Virus record (IMG/VR): IMGVR_UViG_3300036782_000031
Coordinates: 1-54,966 of that record
DNA length: 54,966 nt
DNA from: a virus
Strand: one strand, 5' to 3'
Made by a program: the position numbers and the translations under genes. A model generated the notes under the pieces. That model did not search any database. It had not been told where the DNA came from and saw only the letters and a list, made by a program, of their open reading frames with translations. Shown one piece after another: positions 30,579-40,527 of this stretch; the stretch's first letter is position 1; each line of letters starts with the position of its first letter.

Positions 30579-31048
30579 GCAACTTCAACGACGCCGCTGT
30601 GAATGACGTACTGGACCGGGTCGTCAGCTTCGCCATGGGGCTGGGCCGGTTCGACCAGGTGAATGCGCACGAGCCGAAGAGCTCACCCGGAACAGGAATG
30701 CACTGCGCCGTGTGGATGCAATCGGTTCAGCCGACGCGCTCCTCTGGGCTCGCCATTACCAGCGGCGTCGTTGTGCTCAACGCTCGCATCTACACCGACT
30801 TCAAGAGCCAGCCGTATGACGCCATTGATCCTCAGGTGACGTCAGCCGTCTGCGATGTGATCGGTGCCCTCTCCGGTGACTTTGAGCTAGGCGGAGCGGA
30901 CGATGTGCGAGCCGTTGATCTTCTCGGGATGGCTGGTTCTCCCCTTGGTGCCGTGGCAGGCTACATAGAACTGGACCGGACGATGTTCCGGGTCATGACG
31001 ATCACCATCCCGATAATCATCAACGACATGTTCGAGCAGGTGGCATAA
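30575..31048 (+). CDS. tail completion/terminator-like protein
   Basis: 157 residues, GTG start overlapping the previous stop. Pattern SGVVVLNARIYTDFKSQPYDAID, then a helix and a final beta segment, with length and place (just before the tube genes) typical of a tail-terminator or completion protein. It would cap the tail tube and dock it to the head. Confidence 0.6.
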   Translation: MSNFNDAAVNDVLDRVVSFAMGLGRFDQVNAHEPKSSPGTGMHCAVWMQSVQPTRSSGLAITSGVVVLNARIYTDFKSQPYDAIDPQVTSAVCDVIGALSGDFELGGADDVRAVDLLGMAGSPLGAVAGYIELDRTMFRVMTITIPIIINDMFEQVA

Positions 31049-31800
31049 TGGCAAAGTCAAGTGGACTCGGAGACAACTTCTACGTTGGCGGCTATGACCT
31101 CTCCGGTGACGTCGCGAGCGTCGACACGCTCAGTGGGCCTACTGCCCTGCTCGACGTCACCCCGGTCAGCAAGTCGGCCAACCAGCGAATCAACGGACTG
31201 CGCGATGGCGACATGCAGTTCACGTCGTACTTCGAATATGGCGGGACAGGCAACCCGATCTTCGAGCACGACGCGCTGTCCAGGCTGCCGCTGACGGACC
31301 AGGTGGGGACCTACTTCCGCGGAACGACGATACTGAACCAGGCCGCGTGCATCAACGGCAAGCAGATCAACTACGACCCGACCCGCGACAACACGGGCAA
31401 CCTGACACTCAAGGTGGAAATACAGGCCAACTCGTTTGGTCTCGAGTGGGGCAAGATGCTCACGGCCGGGCTGCGCACGGATGGCTCGGCCACCACCGGC
31501 ACGTTCGTCCAGGACAACACGACGAGCGCAACAACGTTCGGAGCGCAGGCGTACCTCCAGCTCGTGGCGTTCACCGGTACCTCCGTGGACGTGACCATCG
31601 CGCACTGCGCTACATCCGGTGGCACGTACACGACGCTGATCGACTTCGCAGCGCTCACAGCCGTCGGCTCGAAGCGGGTGGCGGTCAGCAACACCACAAC
31701 CGTCCAGCCCTACCTCAAGGTGAACACGGCCGGCACCTTCACCAACGCCGTGTTCGCCGTCATGTTCAACCGCAACCCGATCGCTGGGGTGAGCTTCTGA
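31048..31800 (+). CDS. tail tube protein 1 (major tail-like)
   Basis: 250 residues. Starts MAKSSGLGDNFYVGGYDLSG and has the beta pattern of a tube protein, with a C-terminal Ig-like region (DVTIAHCATSGGTYTTLIDF). The stop-start junction with the next gene shares one base. A second protein with a related N-terminus lies at 32287, so two tube-type subunits may exist. Confidence 0.72.
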   Translation: MAKSSGLGDNFYVGGYDLSGDVASVDTLSGPTALLDVTPVSKSANQRINGLRDGDMQFTSYFEYGGTGNPIFEHDALSRLPLTDQVGTYFRGTTILNQAACINGKQINYDPTRDNTGNLTLKVEIQANSFGLEWGKMLTAGLRTDGSATTGTFVQDNTTSATTFGAQAYLQLVAFTGTSVDVTIAHCATSGGTYTTLIDFAALTAVGSKRVAVSNTTTVQPYLKVNTAGTFTNAVFAVMFNRNPIAGVSF

Positions 31801-32285
31801 TGCCAGGCATGATCCAGGTTCCGTACGGACACGGCCGCATCAGCCGGATGGCACCGGCCATGCCGCCAGCCAGCTACAAGACATATGCCTGGAGCGCTCC
31901 GCTCCGGACGCACTTCCGGAAGGGCACCTGCGAGGAGGCGGGCTGCGAAGCCTACCTCTACGGCTGGGTGTCTACGTTCGACCTCAGCACCGAGCTGGGG
32001 CTGAAGCAGTACGAGTTCTGCAAGGCCGACAAGGAACGCGGCTTCAGCATCCAGCGCACGAGCCTGACGATCGTCAAGTTCGTCTACAAGCCGGGCAACC
32101 GGTGCTTCCGAAGCGAGGAGCATCGGGTGCCTGTGGGGAAGCCTCCTCGCTTCCTCGTGGTTGGCGGTGACTGGCGGGGCAACCCGCGCGGCACCCCGAC
32201 CCAAGTCCATCGGAGCGCCGAAGACTGGATCGACGACTTCGCCAACCACCAGGACAACCTGAAGACAGCGATCGAGAGAGGCTAG
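31800..32285 (+). CDS. hypothetical tail-region protein
   Basis: 161 residues (or from ATG 31809). Beta-rich with a Cys pair (GTCEEAGCEAYLYG) and a later VGGDWRGNP segment. I recall similar proteins in Streptomyces phages, without function. Nested between the two tube genes. Confidence 0.65.
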   Translation: MPGMIQVPYGHGRISRMAPAMPPASYKTYAWSAPLRTHFRKGTCEEAGCEAYLYGWVSTFDLSTELGLKQYEFCKADKERGFSIQRTSLTIVKFVYKPGNRCFRSEEHRVPVGKPPRFLVVGGDWRGNPRGTPTQVHRSAEDWIDDFANHQDNLKTAIERG

Positions 32286-32286
32286 C

Positions 32287-32715
32287 ATGGCAAAGACCAG
32301 TGGTCTCGGTGGCGCCATCCTTGTGCAGGATGCAGCGGCTTCCGTGCAGACCATCACGAACGACGTCACCAACTACCAGTTCACCACCCCGCGCGCCGTT
32401 CAGGACGTGACCGGTGTGGACAAGTTCGCCAACGAGCGCATCCTGCTCCTGGCCGACTACAGCGTCACGCTGAACGGCGTCTTCAACGCGGCTGCCAACC
32501 TGAGCCACGCGGTCTTCAGCACGGTGACGTCCACCAACGTCATCCGGTCCTGCGAGATCGACCCGGTCGGCACCACAACCGGGCTGCCCCAGCTCAAGGT
32601 GAACAGCTGGTTCACGGACTACCAGATCACGCGCGCCAACACCGGTGAGCTGACCTGGCAGGTTCCGGGGCAGCTGGCGGACGGCACCGTCCCGACCTGG
32701 GGCACGCACTCCTAA
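32287..32715 (+). CDS. tail tube protein 2 (major tail-like)
   Basis: 142 residues. N-terminus MAKTSGLGGAILVQDAAASV recalls the first tube protein, but it is shorter and ends in TWGTHS. Beta-strand pattern NVIRSCEIDPVG and LTWQVPGQLADG. Probably a tube subunit or tube-associated copy. Confidence 0.68.
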   Translation: MAKTSGLGGAILVQDAAASVQTITNDVTNYQFTTPRAVQDVTGVDKFANERILLLADYSVTLNGVFNAAANLSHAVFSTVTSTNVIRSCEIDPVGTTTGLPQLKVNSWFTDYQITRANTGELTWQVPGQLADGTVPTWGTHS

Positions 32716-32742
32716 GTTCGACCGCAATCGGAAGGAGCGGAC

Positions 32743-33416
32743 ATGGGCAAGAAGAAGGGGTTCAGGCGGAAGCCGAAAGGCTACCGGCTCCACTTCGAGG
32801 GTGAGGAGTACGAAGGGCTTGAGGTCAGCGCGAGCAGCCTCAGCCTGGAGAAGTTCCTCCAGATCTCTGGTCTCGCAGCCAAGGTAGGCGCACCCGGTGG
32901 TGTCGTCTCCGAGGAGGAGGCCAAGGAGATGTTCCGCACCTTCGCGGGATCCCTCATTGAGTGGAACCTGGAAGAGGAAGACGGCACCGCGATCCCTGCC
33001 AAGTATGCCATCTGTCGGCTGAGTGGTGAGCCAGGCGAACCGGGTACCAGATGCTCGGCGCATGACAATGACCAGGCAACGGAAGAACCGTGCAGCTATA
33101 CAGGCGTGGTCGATCAGGAACTCGGATTCATCCTGACGATGGTCATGGCATGGATGAGCGCCATCTCGGATGTGGCTCCCCCTTTGCCGCCAGGCTCGAG
33201 CGATACCGAGACTTCCCCGGCGCCACCCGTCCCGATGGAAGTGTTGTCGCCGAGCCTTACGAACTAGCCGAAGTCAAAACCATCCTGGCCATATGTGATC
33301 GATTCAAGTGTCTGCCAAGCCAGGCACTGCAGGAAGACGTCAGCATCATCCGGATTCTCAAGATCGAGGGTCTGGGTGTCGACAAGGAGAATGGGCCGGG
33401 AGGTGATCTGCTGTGA
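32743..33416 (+). CDS. tail assembly chaperone with -1 frameshift product
   Basis: The zero-frame protein runs from 32743 to 33267 (174 residues; MGKKKGFRRKPKGYRL then SASSLSLEKFLQIS). A slippery heptamer C CCT TTG occupies 33180-33186, with zero-frame codons CCT and TTG. A -1 shift there leads into the frame that ends at 33416 and reads AARLERYRDFPGATRP, then IIRILKIEGLG. The fused product would be about 224 residues. This gpG/gpGT arrangement is the usual tail chaperone of long-tailed phages, which prepares the tape measure. The long form ends with a GTGA overlap at the tape-measure start. Confidence 0.85.
33180..33186 (+). promoter_or_regulatory. programmed -1 frameshift site
   Basis: Heptamer C CCT TTG. 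The P-site tRNA for CCT can re-pair with CCC; TTG re-pairs with TTT less well, so efficiency may be modest. The downstream frame stays open from before the site to 33416. Confidence 0.7.
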
Positions 33417-36400
33417 ACCTGGTTGACGTTACCATCCGGACCACAGCGGACTCCTCCGGGCTCGGCAAGGCCAAGACCGATGCGGCCGCAGCTGGGGCCG
33501 CTGCCGGTAAGGCTTACGCTAACGCCTTCAACAAGGCAAGCAAGGTGTCGGCCGGTGGCGTCAAGGGCGGCTCGTCCTCGGCGTCGTCGGCCGCGCCCGG
33601 CATCGCTGGCACAGACAACACCCTGCTGAAGAAGCTCGAGAGCCAGGCCAGCCAGCCGGGTGGCATCGGCATCATCGGCACGGGCACGGACAGCACGCTC
33701 CGGAACATGCTGCGGAACGTTCTGTCCAAGGGCACTGCTGGTATCCTGGGCGGAGCGAGCACCGGGACCACGACAGCCGGAACGAACAACGGCAAGACCA
33801 CACTGGGCACGATGCTCGGCAGCGCGCTTGGCTTCTCGGGCGACAGCGCCGGAGCCAAGGCGGCCGGGTCCTCCGACGGCAAGAGCTACGCGGCTGGCTT
33901 CAAGGCCAGCATGGTGACGGCTGTCGGTGGGGTCCTCGGCGGGATCTTCGGCGGCAGCAACAGCGACCAGGACGACGCGAAGAAGGCCGGCACCGACACT
34001 GGCAAGTCGTTCGCATCTGGTGTACTGTCTGCACTCGCGTCCAGCGGGATCGCCAAGACAGTAGCCGACTTGCTCGGGATGGGCGGAGGCGGCAACGACG
34101 GTACGAAGCAGGGCAAGACGTTCGCCCAGAACCTGGCCGACGGCATGGGGCCAGGCATCCTCGGGCTGGACGCGAAGACGACGTCGATCATCGGCGCGAT
34201 TGGTACCGCGCTTGCGACCCTACCGGGCATAGCCGGGATAGCGGGCGTCGGCATAGGCGTTGCGCTGATCGGCGAGATGATCGCCCAGGTCGTCAAGAAC
34301 AGCCCCAAGCTCACGGCGCAGTTCACCGGCATTGAGAACGACGCCAAGAAGATGCTCACCACCATCGGTGAGCCGATCATCCCGGCGCTGAGCAAGGTAC
34401 TGGATCAGGTACCCGGTCTCCTGAAGCAGATCACCCCGGCGCTGTCCGGCGTCATGAAGTCCGTCGCGCCACAGCTGGCCGGGATCTTCCAGGGCCTGAT
34501 CCCGATCATCAAGGATCTGGTCGGCGTCATGCAGGCAGCCGCGCCTGCGTTCGGCCCGGCGATCGAAGCGCTGGAGAAACTGGCGGCCGGGATCCTGCCC
34601 GGTCTCGAGGCGATCATCAAGGCGATGGTCCCGGAGATGGGCCAGTTCACTAAACTCTTCTCCACGGCCGGGGCCGCCATCGGCGGGATCTTCACGGCCG
34701 CAGCGCCAGCCGTCGGCGCAAGCATGAAGGTCATCACCGCGCTGCTGTCCGTGGTTGGTGCGCTGCTCCCGATCCTGATGAAGGTCGGCGGCGTGTTCGC
34801 CAACGCGCTCGCCCCGGCTATCGCGGCTGCTGCGTCCGTGCTGAAGGACATGGCCCCGTTCCTCATCATCATCGGCAACGTCCTGGCGGGCCTGGCCTCG
34901 GCCATCCTGGGCGACCTCGTCGGCGCGTTCGACGCTCTGGTCACGCTGCTGAAGGGCATCACGCCTTCCCTGAACTTGTTCGCCAACCTGCTAGACCAGG
35001 TCTTCCACATCCTCGAGAACAAGGGTGTGTTCGCGGTCCTGGGTGACGCGCTGGAGAACACGGTCAAGCCGCTGGCTGCTGTCGTCAACGAGCTAGTCAC
35101 CGGGCTGGCCCCGATCCTCCCGACGATCGTCCAGCTCCTCAGCACCTTGCTCGTGACGGCCATCCAGCAGGTGTCGAGTGTCTTCCTGGTCCTGATCGGT
35201 GCGCTCGTCCCGCTCATCCCGGCCATCACCGAGATCATCACCTGGGTCGTCAAGCTGATAAGCGGCGCGCTACAGCCGCTGATCCCAGCCATCACCGCCG
35301 TGATGATCATCTGGAAAGCACTGACGATCGCGCTCGAGATCAACCCGTGGGCGGCTGCTATCGCTGCAGTCATTCTCGTGGCCGCCATCATCGTCAAGTA
35401 CCACACCCAGATCTGGAACTTTATCCAGCAGATCTGGAATGACATTGTCAACTTCATCAAGCAGGTGTGGAACGACATCCTCACCTTCGCCGAACAATGG
35501 TGGCCCCTGCTGCTCGGCGTCGGCGGTGTGATCTATAAGTACCACGAACAGATATGGTCGTTCATCCAGTCCATCTGGAACGACATACTCAACTTCTTCA
35601 AGTCGATCTGGAACAGTATATCGTCCTTCGTGTCCAGCGCGGTGGCCGGTATCGTGACCGACCTGAGCAACGCCTGGAACAGCATCAAGAATACGGCGGA
35701 GTCGATATGGAACGCCGTCGCCACATTCTTCACGACGTTCTGGAACAACCTGATATCGGGCTGGCGCTCTGACATCAGCACCATTGAGTCCATCCTGTCG
35801 GCCGCCTGGACCTCGGTCAAGAACACGGTCACCTCCGTGTGGGACTCCATCGTCAGCTTCTTCGCCGGCATCCCGGGCAAGATAGAGGCGTCGCTGAAGT
35901 CGCTCGGCTCGGGCCTGGAAGGCATCGCCAAGAGCGCGCTGACGGACTTCTGGAACGGCGCCAAGTCCATCGCCTCTGATGTGACGTCCTGGTTCTCTGG
36001 CTTCGCGTCCGGCGTCATCGGTGTCGTCAAGAAGATCCTCGGTGTGCTCAGCCCGTCGACTGTCTTCTACGACATCGGCAAGAACCTGATGATTGGTCTG
36101 AAGAACGGCATCGTCGACCACCTCAAGACTGCCGTAGACGCGACGACGAAGGCAGCCACCGGCGTGGCAGGCGCAGCCGGTACGGCAGGCGGCTCCATTG
36201 AGTCGATGATGAAGTCGATGGCAGCGGCCAAGGGCTGGACCGGCGCTGAGTGGAATGCGCTGTATGCCGTGGAGGAGCGCGAGGCTGGCTTCAGCATGAC
36301 AGCCCAGAACCCAACCAGCAACGCCTACGGTCTGGCCCAGTTCATCAATGGTCCGTCTGAGTATGCGCAGTATGGCGGTGACGTCAACACGGCGGCCGGG

Positions 36401-36799
36401 CAGATCACCGCCATGCTGAACTACATCAGCCAGCGGTACGGCTCGCCCAGCGCGGCCTGGGCCCACGAGGAATCGTATGGCTGGTATCAGGGTGGCGGTA
36501 CGACGAGCGCTGGCTGGGCCGAAGTCGGTGAGCATGGCCGCGAGCTAGTCAAGCTGCCGGGCGGTGCGTCGGTCTACCCGAACGGCATGACCGAGCAGAT
36601 GATGAACAGCATGATGCACGGCGATCCGCGGACGCCCCAGCGTGACCCACAGATAGACCAGCTCATCGCTGAGATCCAGAAGCTGCAGAAGGTTACCGCA
36701 GCCGTGCCCGGTGGCGTGGCGAACGGGCTCGGAGCAGTAGTCAACGGGAGCGCCAGGAATGCCTCCTTCCGCAATCGTTACCCGCAGGGTGGTTATTAA
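33413..36799 (+). CDS. tape measure protein with lysozyme-like domain
   Basis: 1128 residues, GTG start. N-terminal Ala/Gly-rich helices, several hydrophobic helices in the middle (LPGIAGIAGVGIGVALIG and others), then a repeat of WNFIQQIWNDIVNFIKQVW-type amphipathic units around residues 660-760. Near the C-terminus (about 940-1025) lies a transglycosylase-like module: NALYAVEEREAGF, NAYGLAQFINGP and AWAHEESYGWYQGG. Length sets tail length. The hydrophobic helices and wall-cutting module fit passage of the tape through the envelope. Confidence 0.9.
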   Translation: MNLVDVTIRTTADSSGLGKAKTDAAAAGAAAGKAYANAFNKASKVSAGGVKGGSSSASSAAPGIAGTDNTLLKKLESQASQPGGIGIIGTGTDSTLRNMLRNVLSKGTAGILGGASTGTTTAGTNNGKTTLGTMLGSALGFSGDSAGAKAAGSSDGKSYAAGFKASMVTAVGGVLGGIFGGSNSDQDDAKKAGTDTGKSFASGVLSALASSGIAKTVADLLGMGGGGNDGTKQGKTFAQNLADGMGPGILGLDAKTTSIIGAIGTALATLPGIAGIAGVGIGVALIGEMIAQVVKNSPKLTAQFTGIENDAKKMLTTIGEPIIPALSKVLDQVPGLLKQITPALSGVMKSVAPQLAGIFQGLIPIIKDLVGVMQAAAPAFGPAIEALEKLAAGILPGLEAIIKAMVPEMGQFTKLFSTAGAAIGGIFTAAAPAVGASMKVITALLSVVGALLPILMKVGGVFANALAPAIAAAASVLKDMAPFLIIIGNVLAGLASAILGDLVGAFDALVTLLKGITPSLNLFANLLDQVFHILENKGVFAVLGDALENTVKPLAAVVNELVTGLAPILPTIVQLLSTLLVTAIQQVSSVFLVLIGALVPLIPAITEIITWVVKLISGALQPLIPAITAVMIIWKALTIALEINPWAAAIAAVILVAAIIVKYHTQIWNFIQQIWNDIVNFIKQVWNDILTFAEQWWPLLLGVGGVIYKYHEQIWSFIQSIWNDILNFFKSIWNSISSFVSSAVAGIVTDLSNAWNSIKNTAESIWNAVATFFTTFWNNLISGWRSDISTIESILSAAWTSVKNTVTSVWDSIVSFFAGIPGKIEASLKSLGSGLEGIAKSALTDFWNGAKSIASDVTSWFSGFASGVIGVVKKILGVLSPSTVFYDIGKNLMIGLKNGIVDHLKTAVDATTKAATGVAGAAGTAGGSIESMMKSMAAAKGWTGAEWNALYAVEEREAGFSMTAQNPTSNAYGLAQFINGPSEYAQYGGDVNTAAGQITAMLNYISQRYGSPSAAWAHEESYGWYQGGGTTSAGWAEVGEHGRELVKLPGGASVYPNGMTEQMMNSMMHGDPRTPQRDPQIDQLIAEIQKLQKVTAAVPGGVANGLGAVVNGSARNASFRNRYPQGGY

Positions 36800-39700
36800 T
36801 GGTTGACTCTCTTGTCCTCGGGAACAGCATCGAGCTGCTAGCCGAGACGCCAAGTATCAACCCGCTGTGCCCCGGCGCGGTCTTCTCGCTCCAGACAGCA
36901 GCCAACTTCGCCCTCGGCGCACCGCAGCCCACTACTGACTTTGTGGCCTCGCTGATCCTGGATGGCGAGCGTCCGTTCGGACGCCGGGCCTCCAACCGAA
37001 CCATCACGCTGCCAGTCAACATCGTCGCTCCGAACCGGCAGATCCTGGCGGCTGCCCGGGAGGTTCTCGAGTCCGTCGTAGACCAGGACATCTGGACCAT
37101 GACCTGGACCCGCGATCCCGGCACGGGCACGGCACTGCCGATGATCATCGACTGCTTCCGGGCGCAGCCGTCCGCGCCGGTCTACGACATCCTGGCGGAG
37201 AAGAACGCCAACTTCATGCAGGTCGTCCTGACGATCCCGGCGCTACCGTACGGCCGGTCCGATGTCCAGACGCAGATGCAGTTCGCCAGCCCGGTACCGG
37301 CCTCGCCTCCGGCTCCGCCAGCGCCAGTCACCATTGACGGCTTCACCACGATCAGTTCGCCGCAGTGCCAGCAGAGCAACCAGTGCATCATCGGACCCAA
37401 CTCCTGCTGCTGGGACCCAGACTTCTTTGGCGACTTCGGCGGCCAGGAGAACTACTTCATCTATGGCACCTCGTTCTCGTCTGCACTGAACCTGACGAGC
37501 ATGACGTCCATCCAGATGTACCTCGGCTTCGGCAGCCGGTACTACCCATATCTGGAGTACCACGGCAAGGTCTCCGGCGTCAACATCTACATCACGCTGA
37601 CCGACAAGAACAGTAACACGCTGAGCTTCAGCCGGGCCAACGTGCGGCTGCCGTGTGCGCCGTCGTATGGCTCCCCTGTCTTCTCTCGCGTGAGCCTACC
37701 GATCCCGCAGAACAACACAGTCTTCGACTACAGCGCAGTCACGGCGTACTCCATCAACATCCTTAACCGGCAGGACCGCGTCCGGCGGCTGAGCTGGATC
37801 ACGCTGTACGTCGACAACATCGTGGCGTACCCGAGCAGCCAGACAGCGACCCCGGTCGTCCGCTCCTCGCTCATCAACATGTACGGGCTCGTCGGGTCGG
37901 CCCGGTCTCCGGCCACGCTTAGCTTCCAGCAGGCTCCGACGGCAGGCACTCCGACCACTATCACGACGGTCGGCTCGGGCACCTACACCGTGCCGGGCGG
38001 CACAGCCTACCTCAACGTGCAGGCCTGGGGCGGAGGTGGTCCCGGCGCGACGATGACGACGACCGGGAACGGAGGCGGTGGAGGTGGCGCCGAGTACGCA
38101 GCCGAGACCCTGTTCCCGGCCGCTCCTGCCCAGGTCATTCCGTACCTGGTCGCGGCGGGCGGCACAGCCGGGAACAACGGGCCGTCCACCTACTTCGGGC
38201 CTGGCCCGTCTGGCACGCTGCAGGTTATCGCCAACGGCGGTCTCGCGGCCATCCAGAACAGCCCGACCGGAGCGCTCGGAGGATCCGGCTCGCCCAACTC
38301 CGTGGAGGAGCCGGGCGGTGCCGGCCGAACCAACCCCAGCGGCACGGTGGCGGGCGGTGGCGGTAGCTCGGGTGGTACGGTCTCGCCCGGTGGTACCCCG
38401 ATGGGTACCGGGTCTGTTCTGTTCACGACGCCGGGTAGCTACTCCGGCAGCAGCTCGGGCTGGCTCTGTCCGGCCGGTGTGTTCCAGATCTTCGCTGAAG
38501 CCTGGGGAGGTGGAGGTGGAGGCGCGGCGGGATCCAACAGCGACAACGGCACGGGTGGTTCTGGCGCTGAGTACCGGGCCTCGTTCCTGGCTGTCACCCC
38601 TGGCGTCTACTACTCGTTCACGGTCGGCGCAGGTGGGGCTGGCGGCTCTGGCTCCGGCGGTGGTGGCCAGAACGGTTCGGCCGGTGGGCTGTCCAACTTC
38701 ATCGGCGACGCGGCGTCTGTCATCGCGCACGCTGGCCTCGGCGGTTTCGGCAGCCAGAGCAACGGACCCAACGGTGGGTCTGGCGGTACGGGCACCACAG
38801 GGTTCAACGGAGGCAAGGGCGGTCCGGCCTACCCGTACACTGGCGGTGGTGGATCGTCGGCCGGTGTGAGTGCAGCGGGCAACGCAGGTAGCACCCCGAA
38901 CGGCGCGACTCCTCCCAGCCAGGGTGGTGCGGGAGGCGCAGGATCCGGCTACAACAACGCGGTCGGCACGGCCGGTAGTCAGCCCGGTGGTGGCGGTGGT
39001 GGCACATGGACTCCCGGCTACGCGGGCGGTGCCGGTGGGGCAGGCCAGGTTCGGATCACGTATCCGAGCGGGGTGGGCGCTCCCACGAACACCGGCGCTC
39101 CGGCGGTAACCGGCGGAGGAGCGGGCGGCAACGGCGCTGCGACAGCCGGGGTCGGATCAGTTGGCGCCCAGCCCGGAGGCGGAGGCGGTGGGGCGGAGTC
39201 GTCCGGCTCGACCGAGGCAGGCGGCACGGGCGGTGCGGGCAAGCTGATCATCACGCCCTACGCATCGACCGCGTTCAAGTCGCTGATCGTACACCGGCCT
39301 CCGCTCGGCGCGCTCAAGACGTTCCAGCCTCTGGTCTCGGTCGGGGCCGGATCAGACGTGCCGAACGGCGGTACCCAGTACACCATGCCGCAGCCGGTGT
39401 CCGGCGTCCAGGCTGACTTCGGCGGCACCTACACCATCTACCTCATCAACAAGACCTGGAACGGAAGTAGCAACCGCACGATCACGGTGACGGTGACACA
39501 GTACGAGTACAGCGGTGGCGCGAGCTACACGACCAGCACGATCCCCATCACCATTCAGCCGTCGCAGATCACGAACGGGATCGTAACGGCGGGCGTCCTC
39601 ACCCTGCCCATCAAGGCGGTGGCCGCAGACAACACAGGCGGCTACTACTCCGTCTCCGTCACCGACACCAACACGAGCGACCGGTTCTACGACTGTATCT

Positions 39701-39990
39701 TCCTGGACACCCAGGGCCAGACAGTCATCATCAACGAGCCGTCCACCGGTTACATCACCTACTACATCGACGCGCCGGATCCCAACATCGCTCTCGGCAA
39801 CATCATGGGGTCGCAGCTCGGCCGGGCCGACGCGATCAGCGTCATGGACCAGTGCGTGCTGAGCGGCGGACCGCTGACCATCGAACCGGCCGACGGTGAC
39901 AACCAGCTGTTCGTGTACAGCGCTGACGCTAGCGCACCCGCCATCTCCCTCGCCTACTTTCCGTGCTGGTACTTCGATAGGACACAGTAA
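36799..39990 (+). CDS. distal tail protein with glycine-rich fibre region
   Basis: 1063 residues. The N-terminal 165 (PFGRRASNRTITLPVNIVAP, then QVVLTIPALPYGRSDV) fits a distal-tail (Dit) fold that begins the baseplate. A beta domain follows, then a Gly-rich stretch from about 392 to 814, built as three related modules (AWGGGGPGATMTTT, AWGGGGGGAAGSNS, GGGGGAESSGST). Such Gly-rich tail regions form polyglycine-helix-type stalks or receptor-binding tips. The last 250 residues are another beta domain. ATG overlaps the tape-measure stop (TAATG). Confidence 0.8.
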   Translation: MVDSLVLGNSIELLAETPSINPLCPGAVFSLQTAANFALGAPQPTTDFVASLILDGERPFGRRASNRTITLPVNIVAPNRQILAAAREVLESVVDQDIWTMTWTRDPGTGTALPMIIDCFRAQPSAPVYDILAEKNANFMQVVLTIPALPYGRSDVQTQMQFASPVPASPPAPPAPVTIDGFTTISSPQCQQSNQCIIGPNSCCWDPDFFGDFGGQENYFIYGTSFSSALNLTSMTSIQMYLGFGSRYYPYLEYHGKVSGVNIYITLTDKNSNTLSFSRANVRLPCAPSYGSPVFSRVSLPIPQNNTVFDYSAVTAYSINILNRQDRVRRLSWITLYVDNIVAYPSSQTATPVVRSSLINMYGLVGSARSPATLSFQQAPTAGTPTTITTVGSGTYTVPGGTAYLNVQAWGGGGPGATMTTTGNGGGGGGAEYAAETLFPAAPAQVIPYLVAAGGTAGNNGPSTYFGPGPSGTLQVIANGGLAAIQNSPTGALGGSGSPNSVEEPGGAGRTNPSGTVAGGGGSSGGTVSPGGTPMGTGSVLFTTPGSYSGSSSGWLCPAGVFQIFAEAWGGGGGGAAGSNSDNGTGGSGAEYRASFLAVTPGVYYSFTVGAGGAGGSGSGGGGQNGSAGGLSNFIGDAASVIAHAGLGGFGSQSNGPNGGSGGTGTTGFNGGKGGPAYPYTGGGGSSAGVSAAGNAGSTPNGATPPSQGGAGGAGSGYNNAVGTAGSQPGGGGGGTWTPGYAGGAGGAGQVRITYPSGVGAPTNTGAPAVTGGGAGGNGAATAGVGSVGAQPGGGGGGAESSGSTEAGGTGGAGKLIITPYASTAFKSLIVHRPPLGALKTFQPLVSVGAGSDVPNGGTQYTMPQPVSGVQADFGGTYTIYLINKTWNGSSNRTITVTVTQYEYSGGASYTTSTIPITIQPSQITNGIVTAGVLTLPIKAVAADNTGGYYSVSVTDTNTSDRFYDCIFLDTQGQTVIINEPSTGYITYYIDAPDPNIALGNIMGSQLGRADAISVMDQCVLSGGPLTIEPADGDNQLFVYSADASAPAISLAYFPCWYFDRTQ

Positions 39991-40526
39991 TGAAGAAGCT
40001 CTTGCTCCAGATCGCGGCCGGGGCCTGCCTCCTCCTGGTACACGGCACGCTCGGCATGTTCCTGCTTGCTCTCTACGTCATCCTTACGGCCGGTGTCAGC
40101 ACGGCCAACACGGCCAAGACGCGAGCGGTAGAGCAGCGGGTCGCGGCGCTGGCGAGCACAGCCGTTCAGGGCGACGGCTCCGGCAACGTCACGATCAGCG
40201 GCGACCTCCACGTTGACGGCACTCTGTATGGCGTCGGTGGCACCCTGACGATCGGCGACACGGCTCAGTTCGAGGCATCCGGCAACGGGCCGACTGGAAG
40301 CAACACCTTCCTGGGCATGACCAACAGCCAGGCATCGTTCCTTGGCAACCTATCCCAGATGACCGGGGAAGGCTCGCAGCCAACCGGGTCGGACGGATTC
40401 GGCGGTGGCGTCTGGACGGCCAACCAGGCCACCTCCCTGTCGACACTTCAGTCAATCATGAACGATACCGTCGGCGGACTTAACAACCTGATCGCCCGGC
40501 TGATCAGCAACGGATACATGGCCTGA
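39990..40526 (+). CDS. minor tail protein with N-terminal hydrophobic helix
   Basis: 178 residues, TAATG overlap. A hydrophobic N-terminal segment (KLLLQIAAGACLLLVHG and LFLLALYVI region) is followed by a beta-rich, Gly/Asn-rich segment (GNVTISGDLHVDGTLYG) like the start of a fibre. Function unknown; position among baseplate genes suggests a tail attachment. Confidence 0.65.
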   Translation: MKKLLLQIAAGACLLLVHGTLGMFLLALYVILTAGVSTANTAKTRAVEQRVAALASTAVQGDGSGNVTISGDLHVDGTLYGVGGTLTIGDTAQFEASGNGPTGSNTFLGMTNSQASFLGNLSQMTGEGSQPTGSDGFGGGVWTANQATSLSTLQSIMNDTVGGLNNLIARLISNGYMA

Positions 40527-40527
40527 C

